Notes: generated by a model from the letters alone, not told the origin. A stretch of 11,654 nt of DNA from DTU018 sp964618175 (GCA_964618175.1 CAZTZX010000063.1:1-11654), one strand, 5' to 3'; positions 1 through 9,200 are shown, numbered from the stretch's first letter. Numbers and translations: made by a program.

Positions 1-507
1 AATAATATCGCCGATCGATACCTGACCATCGTATCCATTTATGATGTGGTTTTTATAGTCTTGGGCACCATTCCCGGTTAGACGCAAGGCTCCAAACCAT
101 CCGGCATATTCATTTTCTCCCGCCGCCTCTTTCAGAGTTACTATTTCCCCAAATTCAAAGTTGTCTTCCAACACTCCGAAAGGTACTATACCCGTGGCTG
201 AACTTATGGGAGCTACTTTTGCGGCAGCACGGGCTTCGACCCGGCCAAAATCCTGGTGGAAAATCCGGGCGAAATGCAAAGTCACCTGTCGATCAGCCTG
301 ACCACTTATCGAACAATTCGACGCCCCGAGCTGGAAATCACATTCACCCTGTTCAGCACCATTTAGTTGGGCAAATTCATAGGCAGTCTGCAAGGCCAGG
401 TCTGGATCATTGGGGAGATGTTGAGCCCCTGCCAAGACACCACTATCCAGGGCATTTACCAGACGAGCCCGGTTGCCCCTGGGCGGGCATTTGCGGGCTC
501 CTAAAAG
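1..507 (-). pseudogene. TadG-like pilus-assembly/secreted protein, 5' end damaged, 3' end outside window
   Basis: One frame is open on the minus strand from about 507 to the window edge. From about 474 it encodes a segment typical of TadG-like proteins: NRARLVNALDSG followed by VLAGAQHLP, then an Ala-rich helix ending AQLNG. The last residues seen are YDGQVSIGDII, which resembles the stretch before the usual C-terminal part of these proteins. Family members normally begin with a hydrophobic membrane segment just before the NRARL-like motif. Here that segment is missing and the frame has no ATG, GTG or TTG start ahead of the motif. An AGGAG site (502-498), which overlaps the yitT stop, precedes an ATG at 490-488, but that ATG is in another frame and meets TAG at 445-443. 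The simplest reading is an out-of-frame deletion that removed the membrane helix, or an assembly error. The family call rests on remembered motifs. Confidence 0.55.
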
Positions 508-1376
508 TCAGCCTGGCTGTCTTGAAAACCGTGTCCGTAGACTTCTATGGTTTCACTAATAGTCATGAAGGCTTCTGGATCGATTTGAAATACTATTTCC
601 TTGAGCCGAGGCAGCTGGGTCTTGCCTACTGTAAGCATGATTATCTGCCGCTCTTCACCGGTATAGGCACCCTTTCCGGCCAGATTGGTACAGCCGCGGT
701 GCAGGGTATGGATTATGACATGCGTGATTTCTTCATATTCTTTGGAAACTATAAAAATAGTGCGGGTGACATAGGGTCCTGTTTCAACCAGGTCGACAAT
801 ATGCGCACTAACATACATACCGATCGCTGAATAGAGTGCTAGTTCCAAATTGGCCATAAGAAGGAATAGAGCCAGGATAGAAAGATTTACAATCAGAAAG
901 GTCTGCCCAAAATTGTAACCCCAGAATCGCCGCACTATAACAGCAATGATATCTGTTCCACCTGATGATCCTTTACTCCGCAAAACCAACCCCACACCAA
1001 TTCCGGTCAGAACGCTACCAAATATCGCAGCCAATAAAAGGTTATCGATTCCGAAGTCTACATTCTTAAACAGTTCCAGAAATAGACTCTGAAAGCCGAC
1101 TCCTATTAGGCTGTAAATAATAAAACGCCTGCTTATATAACGATATCCGGCGATGAATATGGGGATATTTAAGACTAAATACCATAGAGAGATGTCCAGC
1201 TTGGTAAGGAAGTTCAAGATAACCGCCAGGCCGGTCACTCCTCCGGTCAGCAGATGAGCCGGTACCAGGATCGCCTGAATACCCAAAGATAAAATTGCTG
1301 AACCTAAGATAATTCCCACTACATCTTTTATAGAAATTTTTTCTCTAAAACGCGTTAAGTTGACCCTAGGGCGCAT
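501..1376 (-). CDS. YitT-family membrane protein (DUF161 plus DUF2179)
   Basis: This is a 291-residue polytopic membrane protein. Residues about 17-200 contain five to six hydrophobic segments with the family glycine motifs: GGVTGLA at 45-51 and KGSSGGTDIIA at 135-145. Residues about 205-285 form a soluble DUF2179 domain ending EVYGHGF (278-284), usually placed in the cytoplasm. Length and domain order match the YitT/YpjC/YqfU group of Firmicutes, whose transport or sensing role is not settled, so no substrate is proposed. The ATG start at 1376 is supported by an AAGGTGG site at 1392-1386, nine bases upstream. The gene diverges from the GDP-mannose operon and nothing in it suggests a link to that operon. 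Its stop codon overlaps the start-site signals of the damaged TadG-like gene downstream. Confidence 0.9.
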   Translation of the reverse strand: MRPRVNLTRFREKISIKDVVGIILGSAILSLGIQAILVPAHLLTGGVTGLAVILNFLTKLDISLWYLVLNIPIFIAGYRYISRRFIIYSLIGVGFQSLFLELFKNVDFGIDNLLLAAIFGSVLTGIGVGLVLRSKGSSGGTDIIAVIVRRFWGYNFGQTFLIVNLSILALFLLMANLELALYSAIGMYVSAHIVDLVETGPYVTRTIFIVSKEYEEITHVIIHTLHRGCTNLAGKGAYTGEERQIIMLTVGKTQLPRLKEIVFQIDPEAFMTISETIEVYGHGFQDSQADF

Positions 1377-1612
1377 GTTATCATTCCACCTTACCGCTAA
1401 TTTCGACCAATCTTAGCTTTTCCAATGTGGTCGCAATTATCAGGCTCTCAAACATGCGCCAACCCCAACTGATAGCAGTAAGACCGCCTTATTAAGTTAT
1501 ATATGTTCAGCCATAGGGGCATACTAGACAGAAATGCTCCGTTGAAATGGCATAGACCTCGCATGCCAAAGCATACAATGATTTGTAGTAATTTGGAGGT
1601 TGCATCTATTTT
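1377..1612. promoter_or_regulatory. Divergent intergenic region, candidate promoters
   Basis: This 236-base stretch lies between the divergent yitT-like gene and the guanylyltransferase gene, so promoters for both are expected here. I see no gene or RNA in it. On the plus strand a TACAAT at 1574-1579 sits well for a -10 element: the start would fall near 1586, just ahead of the GGAGG at 1595-1599. No good -35 lies 16-18 bases upstream of it. The only AT-rich patch is at 1491-1504 and could serve either strand. A 6-base-arm inverted repeat covers the -35 area (listed separately). Promoter assignment is weak. Confidence 0.35.
1548..1568. repeat. Inverted repeat, possible operator
   Basis: TGGCAT (1548-1553) and ATGCCA (1563-1568) are perfect complements separated by nine bases. 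The repeat lies just upstream of the candidate TACAAT -10 element and the ribosome binding site of the guanylyltransferase gene. That position would suit a repressor or activator site controlling the mannose operon. Arms of six bases can arise by chance, and no matching regulator gene is in the window. Confidence 0.25.
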
Positions 1613-2659
1613 ATGATATCGGTAATCCTAGCGGGTGGTAGAGGGCTGCGCTTATGGCCGGAAAGCAGACAGTACCGACCCAAACAGCTATGTAAATTTG
1701 TAAATAACCGCTCTATGCTGGATCATACTATTGATCGACTCATAAGTCTGGGGTCAAGCCGCATTGTTGTTATCACCAATGATGCTCTCAAGTCGCCTAT
1801 ACAGTCTATAGTTCAGCAGCGATCTACTAATGTAAAAATTGACATACTCTGTGAACCAGTCGGGAAAAATACGGCACCGGCAGTAGGACTGGCTCTGGCG
1901 CAGTGTTTGCATGAAGCTCAGGATGAGGTCTTGGGGATATTCCCCGCCGATCACCACATTCTTGACAGCCAGGCTTTCGAGGAAAGTGTGCAGCGCGCTA
2001 TTAAGGCGGCCCGCCAGGGATGTGTCGCTACTATTGGTATAACCCCTAACCGACCTGAAACCGGTTATGGCTATATTGAGAAGACAAAATGGGAGATCGC
2101 TTCTCTGGACAATGTTTTTCAGGTAAACTCCTTTTGTGAAAAGCCTGCTCTGGACGTAGCTCAGACCTATCTAGACAGTGGTGAACATATGTGGAATGCC
2201 GGTATTTATGTGGCTCAGGGTAGCACCCTACTAGAAGAATTTTCCCGTTACCTGCCGGAAATTTATGAAAATATAGTGAAAGGACTGGATGGATATATAT
2301 CCTCTTATGAACAACTGCCAGAAATAAGTTTAGACTATGGCATTGCTGAAAAATCAGACCGAATGGCGGTGGTTCCGGCTGATTTTGGATGGTGTGATCT
2401 AGGAAGTTGGAATGCTCTGGAAGATTTGTACGAATTGGATGATAATAAAAATGTGATCTGCGGTGACGATGTGGTGGCTTTGGACAGTCGCAACTGCGTT
2501 ATCAAGCAATGTGAGAAATCAATTATACTTTTTGGCGTAGATCAACTGCTGGTGGTGGAAACCGATGACGTCATCTTCGTATCCGATCGGAACCGGGCTC
2601 AAGAGATACGCAGTGTAGTTGACACCCTGCACCAGCTCGACCGCCGCGATCTGTTATAA
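1613..2659 (+). CDS. manC: Mannose-1-phosphate guanylyltransferase (GDP-mannose pyrophosphorylase)
   Basis: The enzyme joins mannose-1-phosphate and GTP to give GDP-mannose and pyrophosphate in the cytoplasm. The 348-residue protein shows the full nucleotidyltransferase pattern: LAGGRGLRLWP at 6-16 with RPKQ at 22-25 (GTP and metal binding), EPVGKNTAPA at 81-90, FPADHHI at 110-116, ETGYGYIE at 149-156, FCEKP at 174-178, MWNAGIYV at 193-200 and FGWCDLGSW at 258-266. The length fits the single-function form. The C-terminal phosphomannose isomerase cupin domain found in many bacterial ManC/AlgA proteins is absent. The ATG at 1613 follows GGAGG at 1595-1599 with a rather long 13-base spacing; no closer in-frame start exists. 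It is the first gene of the operon, and the mutase gene begins 25 bases after its stop. The stepwise order of the genes supports a GDP-mannose role over other NDP-sugars. Confidence 0.92.
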   Translation: MISVILAGGRGLRLWPESRQYRPKQLCKFVNNRSMLDHTIDRLISLGSSRIVVITNDALKSPIQSIVQQRSTNVKIDILCEPVGKNTAPAVGLALAQCLHEAQDEVLGIFPADHHILDSQAFEESVQRAIKAARQGCVATIGITPNRPETGYGYIEKTKWEIASLDNVFQVNSFCEKPALDVAQTYLDSGEHMWNAGIYVAQGSTLLEEFSRYLPEIYENIVKGLDGYISSYEQLPEISLDYGIAEKSDRMAVVPADFGWCDLGSWNALEDLYELDDNKNVICGDDVVALDSRNCVIKQCEKSIILFGVDQLLVVETDDVIFVSDRNRAQEIRSVVDTLHQLDRRDLL

Positions 2660-2671
2660 GGATTTATAATT

Positions 2672-2676
2672 GGAGG
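2672..2676 (+). promoter_or_regulatory. Ribosome binding site fixing the mutase start
   Basis: GGAGG lies eight bases ahead of the ATG at 2685. An in-frame TTG at 2670 would overlap this site and would add five residues not expected before the family's usual MxxIFRxYDIRG beginning. The ATG at 2685 is therefore the better start. Confidence 0.8.
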
Positions 2677-2684
2677 ATTTATTT

Positions 2685-4052
2685 ATGGGTACTATTTTCC
2701 GTCAGTATGATATACGGGGTATAGTTGACAAAGACCTGGGGGAAGTGGAAGTAGACAGGATCAGCCGAGCATTTGCCGCCTACGCCTTTGAGCATGGACA
2801 AACTCAAATCCTGCTGGGGTACGATAATCGGCATTCATCCCCTCGTTTTCGCGATATAGCCGCCCAAGCCCTGGTAGAAAGTGGACTTCAAGTGGTAGAT
2901 CTAGGTATGGTGGTCACGCCCATTTTCTATTTCGCTTCTCATCACCTTAATATTCCCGCCGGAATGATGATCACTGCCAGTCACAACCCCTCTGAATATA
3001 ATGGTTTCAAACTGCTGCTGGGTGAATCAACCATTTATGGTGAGCAGATTCAAGAAATACAGCGCCGGGCAGAGGCCGGGACATTTCGTTTGGCTGACGG
3101 TGGTTCAATAGTGCCCCACTCTGTCAACCAAGCCTATCACGATATGATCGTGGAGAAAATAAAAATGGGTCCCCGCAAATTAAAGGTGGTAGTGGACTGC
3201 GGAAATGGTACGGCCTCCCTTTTCGCTCCTCAAATCTTGCGCAGTCTGGGTTGTGAAGTTTTAGAAATATACTGCGATTCCGACCCCGATTATCCCAACC
3301 ATCATCCTGATCCCGTCAATCCAAAAAATATGACCGATCTGGTGGATATGGTGCTTGACTGCCGGGCTGATTTAGGCATTGGGTTGGATGGAGACGGTGA
3401 CCGTTTGGGAGTAGTTGATGCCGAGGGAAATATGATCTGGGGCGATATGCTTATGATCCTATTTTGGCGAGAATTGCTGCCCCGTTATCCCGGCATCCAG
3501 GCCATAGTGGAAGTAAAATGCTCCCAGAGTCTGATCGATGAAATCGAACGTTTGGGTGGCCAACCACTCATGTATAAAACCGGGCATTCTCTGATCAAGG
3601 CTAAGATGAAAGAGATCGACGCTATATTCACAGGAGAAATGTCCGGGCATATGTTTTTTGCTGATGAATACTATGGATATGACGATGCTATTTATGCGGC
3701 GGCTCGACTGCTGTCTTTATTGTCTAACCAGGAAAAGAGCCTGGCCGAGTTACTGGAAGATGTGCCCCGTTATTATTCCACCCCAGAAATTCGTCTGCCC
3801 AGCAGCGATGATACCAAATTCGAACAGGTTGAAGCAGTGATCAAACACTTTGAACCCCGCTATGACATCATTAAAATTGACGGGGCTCGTATCCTCTTCC
3901 CTAAAGGCTGGGGATTAGTGCGGGCCTCCAATACCGGTCCAGAATTGATTGTGCGCTGCGAAGGCAACACTCCCCAGGCTTTGAAAGAAATCAAAACGGA
4001 ATTATTTGCTTATCTAACCCAGATCGGTCTCCCGGCTTTAGAGAACTGTTAG
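2685..4052 (+). CDS. manB: Phosphomannomutase/phosphoglucomutase
   Basis: This 455-residue alpha-D-phosphohexomutase interconverts hexose-6-phosphate and hexose-1-phosphate, most likely mannose phosphates here because it follows manC. The protein opens with IFRQYDIRG, typical of the AlgC/ManB branch. The catalytic phosphoserine loop is TASHNP at 97-102 (Ser99). The metal-binding loop is DGDGDR at 235-240, and the sugar-specificity loop is GEMSGH at 317-322. The C-terminal phosphate-binding loop is in RASNTGPELIVRCEG at 413-427. All four domains are present and the length is normal. The start at 2685 is set by the GGAGG at 2672-2676. A role as a glucose mutase as well is usual for this branch and cannot be excluded. 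It would supply mannose-1-phosphate to the guanylyltransferase, or drain mannose-1-phosphate released by the nearby GH130 domain into mannose-6-phosphate. Confidence 0.92.
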   Translation: MGTIFRQYDIRGIVDKDLGEVEVDRISRAFAAYAFEHGQTQILLGYDNRHSSPRFRDIAAQALVESGLQVVDLGMVVTPIFYFASHHLNIPAGMMITASHNPSEYNGFKLLLGESTIYGEQIQEIQRRAEAGTFRLADGGSIVPHSVNQAYHDMIVEKIKMGPRKLKVVVDCGNGTASLFAPQILRSLGCEVLEIYCDSDPDYPNHHPDPVNPKNMTDLVDMVLDCRADLGIGLDGDGDRLGVVDAEGNMIWGDMLMILFWRELLPRYPGIQAIVEVKCSQSLIDEIERLGGQPLMYKTGHSLIKAKMKEIDAIFTGEMSGHMFFADEYYGYDDAIYAAARLLSLLSNQEKSLAELLEDVPRYYSTPEIRLPSSDDTKFEQVEAVIKHFEPRYDIIKIDGARILFPKGWGLVRASNTGPELIVRCEGNTPQALKEIKTELFAYLTQIGLPALENC

Positions 4053-4118
4053 AGGTATAAACCTTCCAAATTAGGTCTAGACTATGAGGAAGTCTGCTAT
4101 AGCTTAAGGAGGAAGTCA

Positions 4119-5285
4119 ATGACGATTGTAAATGTAGGTACTTATCCGCCCAAGCAGTGCGGAATTGCAACGTTTTCCCAGGATCTACGTAAAAGTCTCA
4201 TAAAAGCAGGGCATACCGTTTTGGTAGCAGCAGTATCTGATCAGGAGTATGAATATAATTATGGCCCCGAAGTAGTAATTCAAATCGACCAGCATGAAAA
4301 AAGCGACTACCTGCGGGCTGCTGCCCAGATAAATAATAATAAAGCCGTTAATTTGGTTATGATCCAACATGAATACGGCATTTACGGTGGGCCGGAAGGC
4401 AGCTATTTGCTCAATTTCTGCAGTGCTCTGCATAAGCCTTTTGTAGTTATAACTCATACCGTCCTTCCCGACCCAGAAGACGCTCGCCGTACGGTATTGG
4501 CCGACTTAGCTGAACAGGCTGCTGCCGTGGTTTGTATGACTGAGCATTCGGCGTCCCTCTTAGAGAGTATCTACCAAGTACCTTCCGCCAAGATCCATAT
4601 GATAGGCCATGGTGTCCCTGATTTTATACCCAAATCCCCCCGTGGTTTGAAAAAACGCTATAGCCTGCAAGGGCGCAATATTATTTCTACCTTCGGATTA
4701 ATCGGTCCTGGCAAAGGATTGGAATTGGGCATACGGGCAGTTGCTGAGGTGCTGACCGAGTACCCTGATTGTACCTATTTGATACTGGGGCAAACCCACC
4801 CCATGCTCCAAAAACGCGAAGGAGAAAAATATCGTCAAATGCTGGAACAGCTGGTCTATGACCTGGGTATAGCCGACAGTGTGACCTTCGTAAATCGGTT
4901 TCTGAGTGATGCAGAACTCGGTGATTACTTGTATCTCACTGATATATATTTAAGTCCCTACCCTAATTTAAATCAGGCGGTATCAGGCACTCTGGCCTTT
5001 GCGGTCGGTGCGGGCCGGGCTATTGTTTCTACTCCTTATGCTCATGCCTTGGAACTGCTGGCCAATAACCGCGGGCTTTTGGCTGCGGGAGTCGATTATC
5101 ACGAACTGGCTCAGCTAATGAAAGCCATTTTGCGTGATGAAGGATTAAAAATAAGTCTGCAAAACCAGGCTAGAAAACTCGGTCATACCATGAGTTGGAC
5201 CCAGGTAGGCCGGCGCTACAGCCAGATGCTTGAACAGACGATTGGTTACGACCATTTAGAAGGGAAAAGCGCTCACTATGCTTGA
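4119..5285 (+). CDS. GT4-type glycosyltransferase, probable mannosyl donor user
   Basis: This 388-residue GT-B-fold enzyme has no signal peptide and no membrane segment. The N-terminal half opens with VGTYPPKQCGIATFSQDL (6-23), the acceptor-side loop of a GT4 subgroup, and has QHEYGIYGG at 83-91 and HGVPD at 164-168. The donor-binding half starts near 190 with TFGLIGPGKG at 191-200. It carries SPYPNLNQAVSGTLAFAVG at 279-297 and then IVSTPYAHALE at 302-312 in place of the standard EX7E region. That SGTLA...STPY form is what I recall for the subgroup that travels with the glycosidase-like partner encoded next. A strong AAGGAGG at 4106-4112, six bases ahead, fixes the ATG. Its stop overlaps the next start by eight bases, so the two are probably translationally coupled. 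GDP-mannose as donor is inferred from manC and manB upstream; the acceptor is unknown. Confidence 0.85.
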   Translation: MTIVNVGTYPPKQCGIATFSQDLRKSLIKAGHTVLVAAVSDQEYEYNYGPEVVIQIDQHEKSDYLRAAAQINNNKAVNLVMIQHEYGIYGGPEGSYLLNFCSALHKPFVVITHTVLPDPEDARRTVLADLAEQAAAVVCMTEHSASLLESIYQVPSAKIHMIGHGVPDFIPKSPRGLKKRYSLQGRNIISTFGLIGPGKGLELGIRAVAEVLTEYPDCTYLILGQTHPMLQKREGEKYRQMLEQLVYDLGIADSVTFVNRFLSDAELGDYLYLTDIYLSPYPNLNQAVSGTLAFAVGAGRAIVSTPYAHALELLANNRGLLAAGVDYHELAQLMKAILRDEGLKISLQNQARKLGHTMSWTQVGRRYSQMLEQTIGYDHLEGKSAHYA

Positions 5286-6168
5286 TTACCGACATTTACA
5301 GCGCATGACCGATTCAACCGGTATGCTGCAGTTTTCCCAACTGTCCACTCCTGCTCCCAGCAGCGGTTACACCTTGGATGACAATGCTCGCGCCCTTATG
5401 GTGGCTCTGAACACGAAAGACAGCCATGACCTGGCCTTCATCTACGCCAATTGGCTTTCGCAAGCCCAGCGCTTTGATGGCAGCTGGAGCAACCTGCAAG
5501 TTCAGGGCAGCGACATTCGGGCTTTGGATTCCGAGGATAGCGTAGGGCGTGCCCTCTTGGCCTGTGCTCTGGGTTCTGGCTGTGCTTGGCCTGATGTGCA
5601 AGGAATGTGCCTGGCCATGTTTAACCGCAATTTGCCGCGAGCGGTGCACTTTAGATCCCCCCGGGCTGTGGCCTACACATTGACCGGGCTGTGCAAGATA
5701 GACAAACCAATATCCCGAGATCATCTGCAGCTGATTCGTCAGCTGACTTCCTATTTAACAGGCTTATATCAGAAGCACCAGGGAAAAGGCTGGTACTGGT
5801 TCGAAAATAGTCTTACTTACTGCAATGGAATACTGCCGCAAGCTTTGTTCAGTGTATATACCAGAACAGGTGATAAAAGAGCTTTGAAAACCGCTCATGA
5901 AGCTTTGAGCTTCCTGTGCGATATCCTGTTCCAACCAGGTTATCTNNNNNNNNNNNNNNNNNNNNNNNNNNNNNNNNNNNNNNNNNNNNNNNNNNNNNNN
6001 NNNNNNNNNNNNNNNNNNNNNNNNNNNNNNNNNNNNNNNNNNNNNACTGAAGAGGGCGTCAATCTCAATCAGGGTGCTGAAGCGGTAATATCTTTCTTGT
6101 TATGCGAACAGCTGATGGCAAAACACGTTGGCAAAGATCAGCCGGCCGTCATAGAGCAGTCATCCTAA
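5278..6168 (+). CDS. Six-hairpin glycosidase-like protein paired with the GT4 enzyme (interrupted by N gap)
   Basis: The 222 codons before the gap encode a soluble, helix-rich protein that resembles the (alpha/alpha)6-barrel, six-hairpin glycosidase superfamily. GYTLDDNARAL at 30-40 and SEDSVGRALLA at 85-95 match, from memory, a family often found next to or fused with GT4 enzymes of this type. After the gap, 40 codons in the same frame begin TEEGVNLNQGAEAVISFLL, the expected C-terminal motif, so both sides belong to one gene. The hidden part should contain the family's most conserved acidic segment, so catalytic residues cannot be judged. The start ATG at 5278 overlaps the previous stop, which implies coupling and a shared function. 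It may trim or process the glycan made by its partner, or be a non-catalytic partner. No enzymatic activity is known to me for this family. Confidence 0.7.
   Translation: MLDYRHLQRMTDSTGMLQFSQLSTPAPSSGYTLDDNARALMVALNTKDSHDLAFIYANWLSQAQRFDGSWSNLQVQGSDIRALDSEDSVGRALLACALGSGCAWPDVQGMCLAMFNRNLPRAVHFRSPRAVAYTLTGLCKIDKPISRDHLQLIRQLTSYLTGLYQKHQGKGWYWFENSLTYCNGILPQALFSVYTRTGDKRALKTAHEALSFLCDILFQPGYXXXXXXXXXXXXXXXXXXXXXXXXXXXXXXXXXXTEEGVNLNQGAEAVISFLLCEQLMAKHVGKDQPAVIEQSS
5946..6045. other. Assembly gap, 100 N
   Basis: Exactly 100 undetermined bases interrupt the glycosidase-like gene. A round 100 usually stands for a gap of unknown size. The frame agrees on both sides, which happens by chance one time in three. 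By comparison with remembered relatives, more than 34 codons are probably missing. Confidence 0.98.
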
Positions 6169-6204
6169 AGTAAGCCGTTTTTTTAATCCAGGGAAATTTT
6201 GGAT

Positions 6205-6225
6205 ACGGGGATCACTGATCCCCGT
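6205..6225. terminator. Shared hairpin between convergent genes
   Basis: ACGGGGATCA (6205-6214) and TGATCCCCGT (6216-6225) are perfect complements around a single base. This allows a nine-base-pair stem with a three-base loop. It sits 36 bases after the plus-strand operon stop and three bases after the stop of the convergent large gene. The position suits a bidirectional terminator. Neither side has a good T-run directly after the stem, so termination may be weak or factor-dependent, or the hairpin may protect RNA ends. Confidence 0.6.
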
Positions 6226-6228
6226 TCT

Positions 6229-9200
6229 CTACGTTAAATTCTGAGCAGTAATTCGAAACGATGCGGGCACCAGGTCAGCCAGAGTAGCTCTAGCTACACC
6301 TATACTGGTGTCGGCCGCGCCGTAGTAAACCAGTATCTCATCATCATCGTCCAGAATTTCTTTGTCCGTACCGGGGACTGCCCCGCAGGTGAAGACCACA
6401 TTGGGCACCCAGGCGCCACTCAAACCGATCTCATAGTCCTCTTCCGGCTCCAAGACCGGATTAGGAGAGCGATAGATCACTTTGCTAGGGTTGTTCAGAT
6501 CCACCAGCAAAACGCCTAAGCGGTAAACATAATTGTAATCGACCCCATGATAGATCAGCAGCCACCCATAGCGCGTCTTCAACGGTTGGGCTCCGGCGCC
6601 GATTTTCATGGAATCCCACATACGCCCTGGACGAGGCCCGGCAATAATGGCATGCTTTTCCCAGATAGGGAATTCCAACTCATTACTGTAGGTCACCCAT
6701 ATACTGGGTTCAATGCGATGATAAATTATATACTTGCCATTGATCTTCTCTGGAAAAATAATGGCGTCTTTATCCCAGATGTTTTTGAAAGCTAACCCTT
6801 CCCGCTTCCAGTTGGTATAGTTTCCAGCGGTAAACTCCTCCACCGAGATAGAGGCCGCTGCTATCTGTGCAATATTCCCATCATAAGCAGTGTACAACAT
6901 GAAAATACGATCTTCGATAATAATGAGGCGCGGATCTTCACAACCCTTTATTTCCTCCGGTATTTGCGGAGAGAATATCGGGTCAGGCAAGCGTTCTAGT
7001 ACCTTAAATCCATCCGTTATAGCCAGTCCGATGTGTGACACATCATCATCACCAACAGCCCGATAAAACAGATAGACCTTGTCTCCTATCCGTAAGGCCC
7101 CTGGGTTCAGCACATATTTCGACTCCCACAGGCTACCTTCCACCGGTTCCAAGAGCGGATTGCCTTCATAGCGTTGTAGGTGGCGACTCGGTTCCGTGGT
7201 GGTCTCCTGGACTACTACGGTTACATCCTTGGGTCGGGTCGGCAACAGAGTATCCAAAAGGTTGGCATTGCTTTTGCCGGATTGGATCATACGAAAGACG
7301 ATTTTGGTTATTTCCCGAGGGTCATATCCTAATTCCTGATAGAGAGCCTCCAGGAATTCGTGATTGAACCAGCGTCCTTCCACACTGGTGGTCGCCGGAG
7401 TAGGCATATTTTTGCCGCCTTTGAAGCTATAGCTGGCCCAGCTCCAGGCCGTACAGGTCAGATAGGTTTCGTTTTCCAGCACTTGGCTCAAGCCATATCC
7501 CTGCGTCATGAGTTTCAGCAAATCAGCCAGGCTGCCCCTGTTCTCCCCTTCCAACCGCTGAGCCAGTGCACTGATTTTCTCAACCAGGCTGCGGTGATGT
7601 AAATTCTCGAAAACATTGTGGGCCGAAAAATCATCCCCCCGGCGAATGCCTAATAGAGAGTTACGGATTTTAAGGCTGATATTCTTTCTTTCCGAGACGT
7701 TGATCTTAAATAACTCCGAATACTGTTCGGCTACGGCCAGTCTTCTGACTATACTCGTAAAATAACGGATCTTGGGGTATTTCCCGCCCATGCCGGTATC
7801 TAATGGTTTTACAATAATCTTTCCGGTTACCCGGTTCAGGTTGGTGATTTTCCCCTGACTGAGCAAACCCATGTGCTGATCCTGGGTAAGCAAAATTGGC
7901 TCCATTTCCACCCAGGCAAAGCTTTCCGGTTTCAGATTATCGACTAGCCACAATAAATCACGATCTGTATAACTCCAGCTGGCCATCAAATTGGCATAGG
8001 TAACGACATCGCGCGGGTCCATTTTTTCCAGTAACTGCTCAGCTTTGTAGTACCCCAGTGGGATCATAAGATTGACCGGGGGAAATCTCACTACCATTTC
8101 CCTTAGTAGATCCGAACTGATGGTAAACATGTGATGATCAGGGAAAAGCTCAAACAACCGGTCCACAAAGGCCTTTAACCCTGCCTCGGTATGAATATCC
8201 CCGGGCAGAAGTTCGTCCAGTCCGGCCTCCAGCTTCTGCATATAATCTTGCACAGCCCGAATTATGGTCTCTTCAGATGAGTGCAGATCCACGCCCAGAC
8301 CTTCACTCAAAAAACCATTAAAACGGTTTTCATAGCGATGGCGCAGCTCACGGAAAATATTGTCGGTGGCAATGATACGCTGGTCTTTGCCGACTATGCG
8401 CTTGGGCACCACTATTGGTCTGCCCGGTATATACTCCATATAGGTCAACGGAATGATCGGCGGGCGGCACTGCTCCTTATATTGACTCCAGGCCTGATTC
8501 AGGTCTGGTTTATGTTTCCAGAAGATATCGGTCAATCGGTGGAGAATAGACTCCATTTTATGAAGCAGAAGTTCATCGGTTTGGCACTCTTCCCCCTGGG
8601 GCAAACATTTTTGATAAGCCTGCATCTCGGTAATATAGCTGAGCACCCGCCCATTATACAAACCGGTCAGGAGATCAAAAATCCCCTTTTCATCAACCTG
8701 ATCACCAAAAACGTATTGGATCATTAGTTCCAACAAGGCACCTACCCAGAGATCATCATCCATACAAAAGGGTTGAACCGATGCTAGTTGAGCAAGTTCT
8801 CCCTCCGGATCAATGACAGCCAGTAAATCTCGATTATTCGCCAGGCTGCGTTTATAATTGCTCAGCAAACTGGCGGGAGGGTAGGTTATATAATCGGGAC
8901 GTTTGGCCTCCTGGCGAGATAAAATATCGGCTACCTTTATGAGAAGGCGATCCTTTAGCCAGACAGCATTATCCCTTTTGACAGCCTCGAATATAGTGTG
9001 GGCATTCTCACGGAAGATGCGGTTGCGTGCTTCCAGACTGTGCAGTTTTAAGGCACCGCCCAGATTAACTTCACAAATGTTTTTGTCCCAGCACAAAGCC
9101 CTGGTTAGAATCCAAAAATCTATACCGTACCCCTGAATGGTTTCTCCCCAGAAGGGGCCTTCGTGAGCTAGTTCCTCTACAAAATCATGGGTCAGAGCAT

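Noticed and set aside
219..830. Open plus-strand frame of about 200 codons across the yitT end and the TadG-like segment
   Set aside because: It runs opposite to two recognisable protein-coding segments, has no recognisable motifs of its own, and has low-complexity composition typical of an antisense shadow.
4053..4118. Small GTCTAGAC palindrome and a CTTCC/GGAAG pairing between manB and the GT4 gene
   Set aside because: The arms are too short and lie inside an operon with no T-tract, so neither is a credible terminator or site.
5314..5724. Open minus-strand frame of about 136 codons within the glycosidase-like gene
   Set aside because: The plus strand carries recognisable family motifs here, so this is a shadow.
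8281..8727. Open plus-strand frame of about 148 codons opposite the GT/GH130 gene
   Set aside because: It is antisense to the continuous large reading frame and has no supporting signals.
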